Positions 1 to 8,105 of a stretch of DNA of 64,000 bases are shown here, one piece after another. The stretch comes from AC-32 sp963746155 (lineage in GTDB: Bacteria > Actinomycetota > Thermoleophilia > Gaiellales > Gaiellaceae). Numbering within the stretch: the first letter of the stretch is position 1; the number at the start of each line of letters is the position of its first letter. Both the position numbers and the translations under genes were made by a program. Under the pieces are notes generated by a model that worked only from the letters and a program-made list of their open reading frames with translations, made no database searches and had not been told where the DNA came from. The stretch lies in assembly GCA_963746155.1 (NCBI GenBank), contig CAVVAB010000012.1, forward strand, positions 372,001-436,000, read 5' to 3'.

Positions 1-100
1 GAGGTGGAGGTGGTGGAGGAGGTGGAGGTGGAGGTGGTGGAGGTGGCGGAGGCGGAGGAGGAGGAGGCGGAGGAGGAGGCGTCGCGGGCGAGCTGGGCGG
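1..100 (-). repeat. Poly-proline codon repeat
   Basis: Simple-sequence DNA made of CCT, CCA and CCG codons on the minus strand. It encodes an uninterrupted proline run of at least 26 residues at the visible end of the cut-off gene. Codon choice varies, so this is selection for proline rather than a perfect DNA microsatellite. Confidence 0.7.
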
Positions 101-556
101 CGGCGGGGGAGGAGGCGTCGAGTTCGTCGGGGGAGCGATGGCCGGGGTCAGCGGGCTCTCCGGAAGGACCGGGTTCGAGCCGTGCCGGTGAGTCGTGTGG
201 CTGCGGGTCTTTCGCGGCGTGAACAGGCCGCGCCGGTGATGGGCCTTCGCAGCCCGGTGCATGGCGACCGACCGCACGACCGCGGGCGAGAAGCTCGCGA
301 GCGAGACGGTGGTCTGTGCGTCGGAGCCCTTGGCGCCACCGTTCGGCGAGCCGAAGCCGCCGACGAAGACGCTCCGGTCGCGCCTGTTGCTCGCCGTCGC
401 CGAGGTGACGTCGGTCAGGATCGGAAGCCCGAGCGTCACCCAGAGGACCGACACCAGCGGCAGCGCAAGCAGCATCGGAAGCGCGCGGGAGCGTGAACGC
501 CGCAGAGCGCGCGCTGAGGGAAGCCGTCGTGGTAGCTCGACGTAGGTTTGCCGCAT
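1..556 (-). CDS. Proline-rich membrane-anchored or secreted protein (C-terminus cut by window edge)
   Basis: An open frame begins at ATG 556 and runs off the window start after 185 codons. An in-frame stop at 598-596 fixes the start. The N-terminus is arginine-rich, followed by one hydrophobic stretch at about residues 27-48 that could be a signal anchor. The middle is Ser/Thr/Gly-rich. From about residue 142 the chain becomes nearly pure proline, encoded by the CCTCCA-type repeat seen as GGTGGA on the plus strand. The secreted proteins at 12555-14117 and 53125-55566 also have poly-proline linkers leading to a C-terminal domain, so one probably follows here outside the window. No function is recognised. 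Confidence 0.6.
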   Translation of the reverse strand, partial: MRQTYVELPRRLPSARALRRSRSRALPMLLALPLVSVLWVTLGLPILTDVTSATASNRRDRSVFVGGFGSPNGGAKGSDAQTTVSLASFSPAVVRSVAMHRAAKAHHRRGLFTPRKTRSHTTHRHGSNPVLPESPLTPAIAPPTNSTPPPPPPPSSPATPPPPPPPPPPPPPPPPPPPPPPPPPP

Positions 557-650
557 GGTCTTCGTCCGCAGTGCCCTTTGAGGGCCGAATCGCTCTCACC
601 ATCGGCCGGGCGGCATCTGCGCGCTTCCCCCAAACGAGTATCCGCGCGGC

Positions 651-658
651 TATAGGCT
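651..658 (+). promoter_or_regulatory. Leaderless-type -10 of pccB
   Basis: TATAGGCT contains TAGGCT at 653-658, seven bases before GTG 666. No Shine-Dalgarno sequence fits in between. The same spacing before many other genes here supports GTG 666 as the true start. Confidence 0.55.
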
Positions 659-665
659 CAGCCCC

Positions 666-2242
666 GTGGCGACGACTGACGACCAGCTCCGAGACGACCG
701 CGGGGAAGATCGAGCAGCTGCGGGAGCTGCGCGAGGAGGCGCGCCACGCCGGTAGCGAGAAGGCGGTCGCGCGGCAGCGCGAGCAGGGGAAGCTCCTCGC
801 TCGCGAACGGGCCGAGAAGCTGCTCGACCCGGGCTCGTTCGTCGAGCTCGACCGCTACGTCGCGGCATCGCGAGGTCGAGTTCGGCATGCGCGACCGGCG
901 GCCGTACGGCGATGCGGTCGTCACCGGCTACGGGACGATCATCGGGCGCAAGGTCTGCGTCTTCTCGCAGGACTTCACGGTCTTCGGCGGGAGCCTCTCG
1001 GAGGTCTTCGCGGAGAAGGTCTGCAAGGTCATGGACATGGCCGCCCGGTTCGGCTGCCCCGTGGTCGGGATCAACGACTCGGGCGGCGCTCGGATCCAGG
1101 AGGGCGTCGTCTCACTCGCCGGCTACGCGGAGATCTTCTGGCGGAACGTCCAGTGCTCGGGCGTGATCCCGCAGGTGAGCCTCGTCATGGGCCCCTGCGC
1201 CGGCGGCGCCGTCTACTCGCCGGCCATGACCGACTTCGTGCTGATGGTCGAGGGCAGCTCGTACATGTTCATCACCGGCCCCGACGTGGTGAAGACGGTG
1301 ACCGGGGAGGAGGTGACGTTCGAGGAGCTCGGCGGCGCGGCCACGCACGCGGCCAAGTCGGGCGTCGCGCATCTGATCTCGCCGAGCGAGGAGGCATGCC
1401 TCGAGGATGCGCGCTACCTGCTCTCGTTCCTGCCGCAGAACAACGTCGACCCGCCGCCCTACGCGGAGCCGTCGGATCCGGCGGGCCGCGAGGACGCGGA
1501 GCTCGACACGCTGATTCCCGACGACCCGGCGAAGCCGTACGACATGAAGGAGGTCGTCCGGCACGTCGTCGACGACGGCGAGTTCCTCGAGGTGCACGAG
1601 CGGTGGGCCGAGAACCTGGTCTGCGGGTTCGCGCGGCTCAACGGCTATCCGGTCGGCGTCGTCGGGAACCAGCCGCGTTCGCTGGCGGGCGTGCTGGACA
1701 TCGACTCGTCCGCGAAGGGCGCGCGCTTCGTGCGCACCTGCGACGCGTTCAACATCCCGCTAGTCACGTTCGTCGACGTCCCGGGCTTCCTGCCGGGCAC
1801 GGCACAGGAATGGGGCGGGATCATCCGGCACGGGGCCAAGCTGCTCTACGCGTACGCCGAGGCGACGGTGCCGAAGCTCGCCGTGATCACGCGCAAGGCC
1901 TACGGCGGCGCCTACGACGTCATGAGCTCGAAGCACATCCGCGCCGACTTCAACTTCGCCTGGCCGACCGCCGAGGTCGCGGTCATGGGCCCCGAGGGGG
2001 CGGTCAACATCGTCTTCCGCCACGAGCTGGAGGACGCGGCCGACCCCGAGGCCAGGCGCGCCGAGCTGATCGCGCACTACCGCGAGCGCTTCGCCAACCC
2101 GTACGTGGCTGCGGAGCGCGGCTACGTGGACGACGTGATCGAGCCGCGCCGAACCCGGCCCGTGCTCGCGAACGCGCTCGAGACCGCGCTGACGAAACGC
2201 GAGCGTCGCCCGCCGCGGAAGCACGGCAACATCCCGCTCTAG
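666..2242 (+). CDS. pccB: Acyl-CoA (propionyl-CoA type) carboxylase carboxyltransferase, beta subunit; two apparent frameshifts
   Basis: Transfers the carboxyl group from carboxybiotin to an acyl-CoA, probably propionyl-CoA, and would partner the biotin carboxylase/carrier at 6333-8099. Seen: carboxyltransferase signatures GGSLSE, GGARIQEGVVSL, GPCAGGAVYSPAMTDF, VDVPGFLPGTAQEW, the AYGGAYDVM motif and the family C-terminus KHGNIPL. The frame from GTG 666 must drop one base near 698-701 to read DDAGKIEQLRELREE, and another near 861-864 to read VELDRYVRHREVEFGMRD. With both corrections the protein is about 524 residues, normal for PccB/AccD. An open frame starting at ATG 887 would lack the conserved N-terminus. 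Exact acyl chain specificity cannot be read from sequence. Confidence 0.88.
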
Positions 2243-2374
2243 ACCCGCTCGCCCCGTTCCCGAGCTTCCCCCTGTTTAAGGCGCACCCAGCCTCCTCCCC
2301 GAGGCGAGCGTATCGTCGAAAGGCGCCCGCGTATGTGACGCGAGTGCGCCGAACGTGTCACATCGAGGTGTTCG

Positions 2375-2406
2375 CGGGGCGGGCGCCGCCGCAGCAGCCC
2401 GCCCCG
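2375..2406. terminator. Bidirectional hairpin between pccB and the GGDEF-HD-GYP gene
   Basis: CGGGGCGGGC at 2375-2384 pairs perfectly with GCCCGCCCCG at 2397-2406 across a 12-base loop. It lies between two convergent stop codons and has no U-tract. The rest of 2243-2409 holds no gene; a weaker inverted repeat, ATGTGAC/GTCACAT, lies at 2334-2363. Confidence 0.55.
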
Positions 2407-2409
2407 CGC

Positions 2410-4230
2410 TCAGGACGCCAGCGCAGCCGCCGGCTCTGCCGTCGGTGTGGCGTCGAGCCCCAGTTCCTCGGCAAGCGCGGCGACGATCTCCGGGTCGAAC
2501 TGCGTTCCCGCGCAGCGCTCGAGCTCTCCGATCGCCTCCTCGGGCATCACGCGTCGCCGGTAGATGCGCTCCGATGTCATCGCGTCGTAGGCGTCCGCGA
2601 CGAAGATGATCCGGGCGCCGAGCGGGATCTCGTGTCCGACCAGGCCGTCCGGATACCCGGCTCCGTCCCAGCGCTCGTGGTGGTGCAGCACCCACTCGGC
2701 GACCGGGTCGACGCCCAGGCTCTCCAGCATGCGGAAGCCGATCTGAGGGTGCCGCTCGAGCACGATCCGCTCGGGCTCGGTCAGCGGGCCGGGCTTGCGC
2801 AGGATCTCCTCGGGGATCGCGAGCTTCCCGAGGTCGTGCAGGCTCGCGGCCAGCCGGGTCATCTCGACGTCCTGCTCGTCCAGCCCGAGCCGCCGCGCAG
2901 TGCGGGCTGCGAGCTCCGCCACGCGCTGGGAATGGCTTCCCGTGTAGACGTCACGTGCGTCTACGGCGCGGGCGAGGCTCGCTGCCGCACGGAAGCGCGC
3001 CGCCCGATCAGGCCCCCCGGCGAGGCGCTTCAACTCGGCAAGCTCGATCACGTCCGGCCGGTACGCGCGGACGCGGTTCTTGCCGTATTCCTTGGCCCAG
3101 TAGAGCGCGCTGTCCGCAAGGCGGATGAGCTCGTCGCGGTCGGACGCGTGCTGCGGCGAGATCGCGACGCCTGCGCTCACCGTGACCGAGCCGACCTGGT
3201 CGAGGTTCAGCGCGGCGATCCGCTCCACCACGGACGACGCCGCGGTCATCGCGGCCGACTCGTCGAAGCCAGGAAGCAGAAGCGCGAACTCGTCCCCGCC
3301 GAGGCGAAACGCCTCGCCGGTCTGGCGCAGCCGCGAGGCGAGCTGCGAGAGCAGACGGTCGCCGGCCGGATGGCCGAACCGGTCGTTGATCCGCTTGAAG
3401 TCGTCGACGTCGACGAAGCAGAGCGTCAGCGGCAGCTGGCGCTCATTCGCGTCCTTGAGCTCGCGCTCGAGGCGCTCGTGGAAATGCCGGTGGTTCCCGA
3501 GGCCGGTGAGCGGGTCGGTCAGCGCGAGCCGCATCGCGCGCAGGGCCCGGACGATCGCACGCTGGTAGAGCTGGATCGCGAGGAGCGGCCCGACCAGGGC
3601 GACGGAAAGGAACGGCGAGCGCTGCCAGAGCACGACGAGCATCAGTGCCGCCGAGGCCATCAGCGAGAACGGCACGATCGTCCAGCGGACGTTCGTTCGG
3701 ACGAGCGTGAAGAAGGATCGGTGCGAGCTGACCGCGATCACGGCCGTGATGAGGATCAGGTTGACCGAGTACTGCGCGGAGGCCGCTGCGCCGACGCGTG
3801 CGAGCACGCCGGTGGCGCCTGTTTCGCTGTTGAGCGGCGCGGCCAGAGCGCCGGCGGCGGTCGCGGCGAGCGCGAGCACCGAGACGTTGTAGGCGACCCG
3901 GATCACGGGCCGGTGCTCGATCAGCTGCGTGATGGCCGGCGCGAGCACGACCACGAGGAGGCCTGCCGCCCAGCCGAAGAGAACGATCGACGCGACGCCG
4001 AAGACGAACGAGAGCGAGACCCCGCCGGTGTCCGCGCCCTCGATCGGAACCGGGAAGCGGTCGGCCAGCGTGGATGCGGCCAGCAGCGCCGCCAGCCCGA
4101 CCAGCGTGCTCGTCTTGTGCGGCGTGGCCGCGAACGACACGAGAGCCGCAAGCGTCACCCCGAAGCCCGCCACGCACACGGGCAGGACGACCGCAAGCAG
4201 TCGCGGCGAGGGAGCGGCGGCCTTTGTCAA
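2410..4230 (-). CDS. Membrane GGDEF-HD-GYP protein (c-di-GMP synthesis and hydrolysis)
   Basis: From TTG 4230 (SD-like AGGGAG just upstream) the protein is 606 residues. Residues 11-225 hold about six to seven hydrophobic segments, a membrane sensor region. A GGDEF domain follows with TDPLTGLGNHRHFHERL near 238 and an intact RLGGDEF at 309-315, which binds substrate in diguanylate cyclases. The C-terminus is an HD-GYP phosphodiesterase domain with HDLGK and HHHERWDGAGYPDG. Both catalytic signatures look intact, so it could make and break c-di-GMP; which dominates cannot be told. The gene is probably translated with the small membrane ORF 4239-4373, whose end overlaps the proposed leader. Confidence 0.88.
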   Translation of the reverse strand: MTKAAAPSPRLLAVVLPVCVAGFGVTLAALVSFAATPHKTSTLVGLAALLAASTLADRFPVPIEGADTGGVSLSFVFGVASIVLFGWAAGLLVVVLAPAITQLIEHRPVIRVAYNVSVLALAATAAGALAAPLNSETGATGVLARVGAAASAQYSVNLILITAVIAVSSHRSFFTLVRTNVRWTIVPFSLMASAALMLVVLWQRSPFLSVALVGPLLAIQLYQRAIVRALRAMRLALTDPLTGLGNHRHFHERLERELKDANERQLPLTLCFVDVDDFKRINDRFGHPAGDRLLSQLASRLRQTGEAFRLGGDEFALLLPGFDESAAMTAASSVVERIAALNLDQVGSVTVSAGVAISPQHASDRDELIRLADSALYWAKEYGKNRVRAYRPDVIELAELKRLAGGPDRAARFRAAASLARAVDARDVYTGSHSQRVAELAARTARRLGLDEQDVEMTRLAASLHDLGKLAIPEEILRKPGPLTEPERIVLERHPQIGFRMLESLGVDPVAEWVLHHHERWDGAGYPDGLVGHEIPLGARIIFVADAYDAMTSERIYRRRVMPEEAIGELERCAGTQFDPEIVAALAEELGLDATPTAEPAAALAS

Positions 4231-4238
4231 GTCGCTCC

Positions 4239-4373
4239 CTACCAGTAGAGGTTTCGGAGCGTGCTGCCGAGATCGTCGAGGCTGCCCATGTCGAGCTCGG
4301 CCCCGAGAACGGCGATCACGATCAGTGCGATGACGGCTGCGATTACCACGAGCCGAGGACGCCACTGAAGCAT
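4239..4373 (-). CDS. 44-residue single-pass membrane peptide upstream of the c-di-GMP gene
   Basis: ATG 4373 is preceded by GGGGAGGTGGACG, one of the strongest Shine-Dalgarno sequences in the window. The product is a short basic start (MLQWRPR), one strongly hydrophobic helix (about residues 8-24) and an acidic/polar tail ending STLRNLYW. Its stop lies nine bases before the TTG start of the GGDEF-HD-GYP gene, so the two are probably co-transcribed and possibly translationally coupled. A small regulator or partner of the membrane sensor is an inference. No family is recognised. Confidence 0.5.
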   Translation of the reverse strand: MLQWRPRLVVIAAVIALIVIAVLGAELDMGSLDDLGSTLRNLYW

Positions 4374-4479
4374 CGTCCACCTCCCCACAAAGCGAAACAT
4401 GACGCCGCCGATTGTCGATTTCCTGCCTCGTCGCGGCAATCCCCCGGAAGGGTGAGTTGTGGCCTAGGACGAAGAAGGT

Positions 4480-5544
4480 CTAGGCCAGGCCGGCTTCGGC
4501 CAGCGGCCGGCGCGCCCAGGCGAAGGTCTGCCGATACCACCCGGTCATCGGCACAACGGCCACGCCCTGGCCCGACGAGTGGATCATCCAGTCGCTGCCA
4601 AGGTAGACGCCGGTGTGGCCGACCGTGCCGGGCTTCGAGCTCGGGCCCTTCGGCCCGAAGAAGACGACGTCTCCCGGCGCGAGCTTCGAGAACGAGATGC
4701 GCTTCGAGCGCGGAACCTCGCCGCTCATCTGGTAGGTCGTGCGGCCCTTGATCGTGGCGTTCAGCGCGGCGCCGCCCGTGTACGCCTGGAGCTTGAACAC
4801 GCGCCAGACGAAGCCCGAGCAGTCGAAGCCGCCTCGGGCCTTGACGCTGAACGGCGTCTCGGCCTTCTCGCTGGTGCCGCCCCAGACATACGGGAAGCCG
4901 ACGAAGCGAACGGCGGTGTTCAGAACGCGCGTCTGCCACGAGGTGAGCGTGGGAAGCACGAACGTCGAGACGGCGTCCTCGACGTACTGCTGCTCCCAGC
5001 CGCCGAAGCTCAGGATCTTCGCGACCGAGTACGCGGTCTCGGCGCGCGTGGCCGGGTCGCTCGGGCGCAGCTCGAGGTCGTCGACCTTCGCCGGATGGTT
5101 CGTGCGCAGGCCGAGCAGGCGCGTGACGGTCTCGGTGCCGAAGCGGGCGGGAACGCTGAGGCCGGCATCGCGGGCGCCGGCGAGGAACGCGTTGGCGGCG
5201 TCGACGAGGTCGATCGTCCTGACGAGGCGCGTGTCGAGCTGCGCGATCGTCACGCGCGCGGATGGGTTCGTCACGGCCTTCGCGGGCTGCTTCGTCAGGC
5301 CGGCCACGAGGGTCGAGAGCTCGCCCTGTGTGAGCGAGTCGTTCGGGCGGAACGCTGCGACGCTCTTCGCCATCAGCCCGTGGGAGACCACGACCTTGAT
5401 CGAGGCCTGTGCCCAGGACTTCGAGGTCGTCTTGCTTTGGCGGGTCGTGCTCGCGCCGCCCGAGTCGCCGGCGGCGTTCGCGGCCAGCGCGGACGGCATG
5501 ACCAGCAGGGCGAAGCAGACGGCGAGGGCGAGAAGGCGGCTCAT
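4480..5544 (-). CDS. Secreted NlpC/P60 cell-wall peptidase with N-terminal SLH-like repeats
   Basis: A 354-residue protein with signal peptide MSRLLALAVCFALLVMPSALA. Residues about 40-195 contain SLH-like segments (AFRPNDSLTQGELSTLV; LRPSDPATRAETAYSVAKI), usually used to hold proteins at the cell wall. The C-terminal NlpC/P60 domain (about 205-345) has the catalytic Cys in GGFDCSGFVW (C242), His in GHTGVYLG (H310) and a further His in MIHSS (H322). These match the Cys-His-polar triad of gamma-D-glutamyl-diamino acid endopeptidases, so it probably trims peptidoglycan stems. A TACGAA hexamer lies six bases before the ATG. Confidence 0.85.
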   Translation of the reverse strand: MSRLLALAVCFALLVMPSALAANAAGDSGGASTTRQSKTTSKSWAQASIKVVVSHGLMAKSVAAFRPNDSLTQGELSTLVAGLTKQPAKAVTNPSARVTIAQLDTRLVRTIDLVDAANAFLAGARDAGLSVPARFGTETVTRLLGLRTNHPAKVDDLELRPSDPATRAETAYSVAKILSFGGWEQQYVEDAVSTFVLPTLTSWQTRVLNTAVRFVGFPYVWGGTSEKAETPFSVKARGGFDCSGFVWRVFKLQAYTGGAALNATIKGRTTYQMSGEVPRSKRISFSKLAPGDVVFFGPKGPSSKPGTVGHTGVYLGSDWMIHSSGQGVAVVPMTGWYRQTFAWARRPLAEAGLA

Positions 5545-5587
5545 CCCACGTTCGTATCGTCCTCCTGCGCGGGCCCCTTTAGTGCCC

Positions 5588-5593
5588 TACGCT
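5588..5593 (+). promoter_or_regulatory. Leaderless-type -10 of the small AccE-like gene
   Basis: TACGCT is followed by seven bases and then GTG 5601. Confidence 0.45.
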
Positions 5594-5600
5594 GCGAGCC

Positions 5601-5763
5601 GTGGAAGCCGAGTTCAAGCCAGATCCGACTCCCGAGGAGCGCGCGGCGATCCTCGCGGCTCTCGCCCGTCTGCTCTCCGGCGGTCCGCCTGCCTACCGCA
5701 GTGCCTGGCGGCAGCTGGGCGTCGAGGAGAACCTCGACCGACGACGGCTTAGAACCGGAGTAG
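5601..5763 (+). CDS. Small AccE-like protein (possible acyl-CoA carboxylase epsilon subunit); apparent frameshift near its end
   Basis: GTG 5601 starts a small acidic protein with the pattern PTPEERAAILAALARLL ... YRSAWRQLG. This resembles the short actinobacterial acyl-CoA carboxylase epsilon proteins (PTxEExAAxxAxL ... SAW). Read straight, the frame continues 440 bases antisense through pgsA, which is implausible. Dropping one base near 5740 gives the ending TDDGLEPE and a stop at 5763, tail-to-tail with pgsA, for a 53-residue product. Its place between pccB and the biotin carboxylase gene fits an accessory subunit, but similarity over so short a protein is weak evidence. Confidence 0.45.
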
Positions 5764-5766
5764 CGG

Positions 5767-6312
5767 CTAGCGCGCGACGGCGCGGCCCCGCAGCAGACCG
5801 GGGGCGATCCGCGCGTAGTCGAGGCCGGAGGCCCAGGTCAGCACGAGCGCGACGAGCAGCGCCCACCACGCGACGCTGTCGCTCCAGGCGCCGGCCGCCG
5901 CGAAGCCGCCGATCGCTGCCGCGGTCGCCTGCGCCCAGGTCTTCAGCTTTCCGAGGTCGCGTGCCTCCATCACCACCCCTCGCTCGAGCGCCGCGAGGCG
6001 CAGGCCGGAGACGAGGAACTCGCGAGCGACGATCGCGGCGACCATCCAGCCCGGGAAGACGCCCTCGCCCACCAGCACGATCAGGACCGACATCACGAGC
6101 AGCTTGTCCGCGACCGGGTCGAGCAGGGAGCCGAAGGGCGAGGAGCGCCCGCGGCTGCGGGCGACGCGGCCGTCGAAGAAGTCGGTCGTCATGGCGACGA
6201 TAAAGACGGCCGTCGCCCACCAGTCGTGGTTCGGGAAATTCCAGGCGTAGAGCAGGACGACGACGGGAGCCGCCGCCACCCGGGCGAGCGTGAGCTGGTC
6301 GGCCAGGCCCAT
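5767..6312 (-). CDS. pgsA: CDP-diacylglycerol--glycerol-3-phosphate 3-phosphatidyltransferase
   Basis: A 181-residue integral membrane enzyme of phosphatidylglycerol synthesis. It displaces CMP from CDP-diacylglycerol with glycerol 3-phosphate. The CDP-alcohol phosphotransferase signature is visible as TDFFDGRVARSRG ... GSLLDPVADK (residues about 43-70), with the metal-binding aspartates. About five hydrophobic segments follow. A fall-back annotation is another CDP-alcohol transferase such as phosphatidylinositol phosphate synthase. The start ATG lies only 20 bp from the divergent carboxylase gene. Confidence 0.85.
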   Translation of the reverse strand: MGLADQLTLARVAAAPVVVLLYAWNFPNHDWWATAVFIVAMTTDFFDGRVARSRGRSSPFGSLLDPVADKLLVMSVLIVLVGEGVFPGWMVAAIVAREFLVSGLRLAALERGVVMEARDLGKLKTWAQATAAAIGGFAAAGAWSDSVAWWALLVALVLTWASGLDYARIAPGLLRGRAVAR

Positions 6313-6332
6313 GCGCAGAGAGAATACGGGCC
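6313..6332. promoter_or_regulatory. 20-bp divergent promoter region, pgsA / biotin carboxylase
   Basis: The whole gap between two divergent start codons is 20 bp. On the minus strand TATTCT (6326-6321) lies eight bases before the pgsA ATG. On the plus strand GAATAC (6322-6327) overlaps it and lies five bases before GTG 6333. Neither side has room for a leader or SD site. Confidence 0.5.
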
Positions 6333-8099
6333 GTGAAGCTGTTCTCGAAGATCCTGGTCGCGAACCGCGGCGAGATCGCCGTTCGCATCTTCCGGACGCT
6401 GCGCGAGCTCGGGATTGGCGCCGTGGCCGTCTACTCCGAGGCAGATCGGGGCTCTCTGCACGTGTCCGCAGCCGACGAGGCGTACCTGATCGGGCCCGGG
6501 CCGGCCGCCGAGAGCTACCTCGATCCGGAGCGGATCCTCGACGCAGCCACGCGCTCCGGAGCCGAGGCGATCCATCCCGGCTACGGGTTTCTCGCCGAGA
6601 ACGCGTCGTTCGCCCGCGCCGTCTCGCGCGCCGGCCTCGTCTGGATCGGTCCGCCCGGGGACGCGATCGAGACGATGGGCTCGAAGACCGCCGCGCGCCA
6701 GCACATGCAGGCGGCCGGAGTCCCCGTGGTTCCCGGGACGACCGCGCCGGTGACGTCGCCGGATGAGGTGATCCGGCTCGGCGACGAGCTCGGTTGGCCG
6801 CTCGCGATCAAGGCCGCCGCGGGCGGCGGAGGCAAGGGGTTCAAGGTCGTCGAGGGGCCCGATGAGGCCGAGCGCGCCCTCGAGTCGGCTCGCCGCGAAG
6901 GCGAGGCGTACTTCTCCGATCCGGCGGTGTACGTCGAGAAGTACCTCGAGGATCCCCGCCACGTCGAGGTGCAGATCCTTGCCGACACGCACGGGAACGT
7001 GATCCATCTCGGCGAGCGCGACTGCACGATCCAGCGTCGTCACCAGAAGTTGGTCGAGGAGACTCCGTCGCCGGCGGTCGACGACGAGCTCCGCGAGCGG
7101 ATCGGGCAGATCGCGGTCGAGGCCGCCCGGGCCGTTCGCTACCGGAGCGCGGGCACCATCGAGGGCCTGCTCTCCCGCGACGGCGAGTACTTCTTCCTCG
7201 AGATGAACACCCGCATCCAGGTCGAGCACACTGTCACCGAGGTCGCGACCGGCCTCGATCTCGTCCGGGAGCAGGTTCTGATCGCGGCCGGAGAGCCGCT
7301 ATGGCTGCGCCAGGAGGACGTCCGGCTGACCGGCCACGCAATCGAGTGCCGGATCAACGCCGAGGACCCGTCCAACGGCTTCCTGCCGAGCCCGGGGCGG
7401 ATCTCGAGCTACCGCGAGCCGGCCGGCCCTGGCGTGAGAGTCGATTCGGGGGTCGCCGCGGGCTCGGAGGTCCCGGCGCTGTACGACCCGCTGATCTCCA
7501 AGCTGATCGTTCACGGTGTCGACCGCGAGCACGCACGCAGGCGGATGCTCCGCGCGCTCGACGAGTACGAGATCGGCGGGATCACGACGCTGCTGGGCTT
7601 CCACCGGGCCCTGCTCAGGCGCCCGTGCTTCGTCTCGGGAGAGACGTGCCACGGGGTCGTCGAGTCGCAGGAGCTGGCGGACGAAGCAAAAGAGTTTACT
7701 CATCTGACAACAACGGTACCTGCGGCCTCGGACGGCAAGGTCAGAGAGCGCGTCTCGACGATCGAGCTCGACGGGCGGCGTTTCGAGGTCAAGGCGCTCG
7801 TGCCCGAGCCTCCACACGCCGAGCTCGCGCGCCGAAGGCGAGAGCGCGTCGCCAAGCACGCTCTCACTGCCGCGAAGGACGCGGTGGTCACGCCGATGCA
7901 GGGCACGGTCCTCACGGTCGAGGTCGCAGAGGGCGACGAGGTCGAGGCTGGCCAGGTGATCTGCGTCGTCGCCGCGATGAAGATGGAGAACGAGATCACG
8001 GCGCCCCGCGCGGGAACGGTCACCGAGCTGTCGGTCGCCCCCGGCCAGGCGGTCACGACCGGCCAGGTCGTGTGCGTCGTCGCTCAGGCCGCGGACTGA
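6333..8099 (+). CDS. pccA: Biotin carboxylase / biotin carboxyl carrier fusion (acyl-CoA carboxylase alpha subunit)
   Basis: A 588-residue AccA3/PccA-type subunit. ATP-dependent biotin carboxylase occupies residues 1-450: KILVANRGEIAVRIFRTL, the glycine-rich KAAAGGGGKGFKVV loop, EMNTRIQVEHTVTE and the RINAED region are all present. A linker leads to a C-terminal biotinyl domain with AAMKMENEI, whose first Lys is the biotinylation site. It carboxylates biotin and hands the carboxyl group to the PccB subunit at 666-2242. GTG 6333 is chosen because it immediately precedes the conserved KLFSKILVANRGE start. No SD sequence is present. Confidence 0.92.
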   Translation: MKLFSKILVANRGEIAVRIFRTLRELGIGAVAVYSEADRGSLHVSAADEAYLIGPGPAAESYLDPERILDAATRSGAEAIHPGYGFLAENASFARAVSRAGLVWIGPPGDAIETMGSKTAARQHMQAAGVPVVPGTTAPVTSPDEVIRLGDELGWPLAIKAAAGGGGKGFKVVEGPDEAERALESARREGEAYFSDPAVYVEKYLEDPRHVEVQILADTHGNVIHLGERDCTIQRRHQKLVEETPSPAVDDELRERIGQIAVEAARAVRYRSAGTIEGLLSRDGEYFFLEMNTRIQVEHTVTEVATGLDLVREQVLIAAGEPLWLRQEDVRLTGHAIECRINAEDPSNGFLPSPGRISSYREPAGPGVRVDSGVAAGSEVPALYDPLISKLIVHGVDREHARRRMLRALDEYEIGGITTLLGFHRALLRRPCFVSGETCHGVVESQELADEAKEFTHLTTTVPAASDGKVRERVSTIELDGRRFEVKALVPEPPHAELARRRRERVAKHALTAAKDAVVTPMQGTVLTVEVAEGDEVEAGQVICVVAAMKMENEITAPRAGTVTELSVAPGQAVTTGQVVCVVAQAAD

Positions 8100-8105
8100 C
8101 CGCGA

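Noticed and set aside
493..4248. A 1251-codon plus-strand open frame from 493 to 4248.
   Set aside because: Only about codons 70-125 match PccB. The rest runs out of frame through pccB and antisense through the GGDEF-HD-GYP gene, with arginine-rich shadow composition.
5601..6203. A 200-codon frame continuing from the AccE-like gene.
   Set aside because: After 5763 it is antisense to pgsA, has high-Arg shadow composition and ends nowhere meaningful. A single-base correction gives a sensible 53-residue protein.
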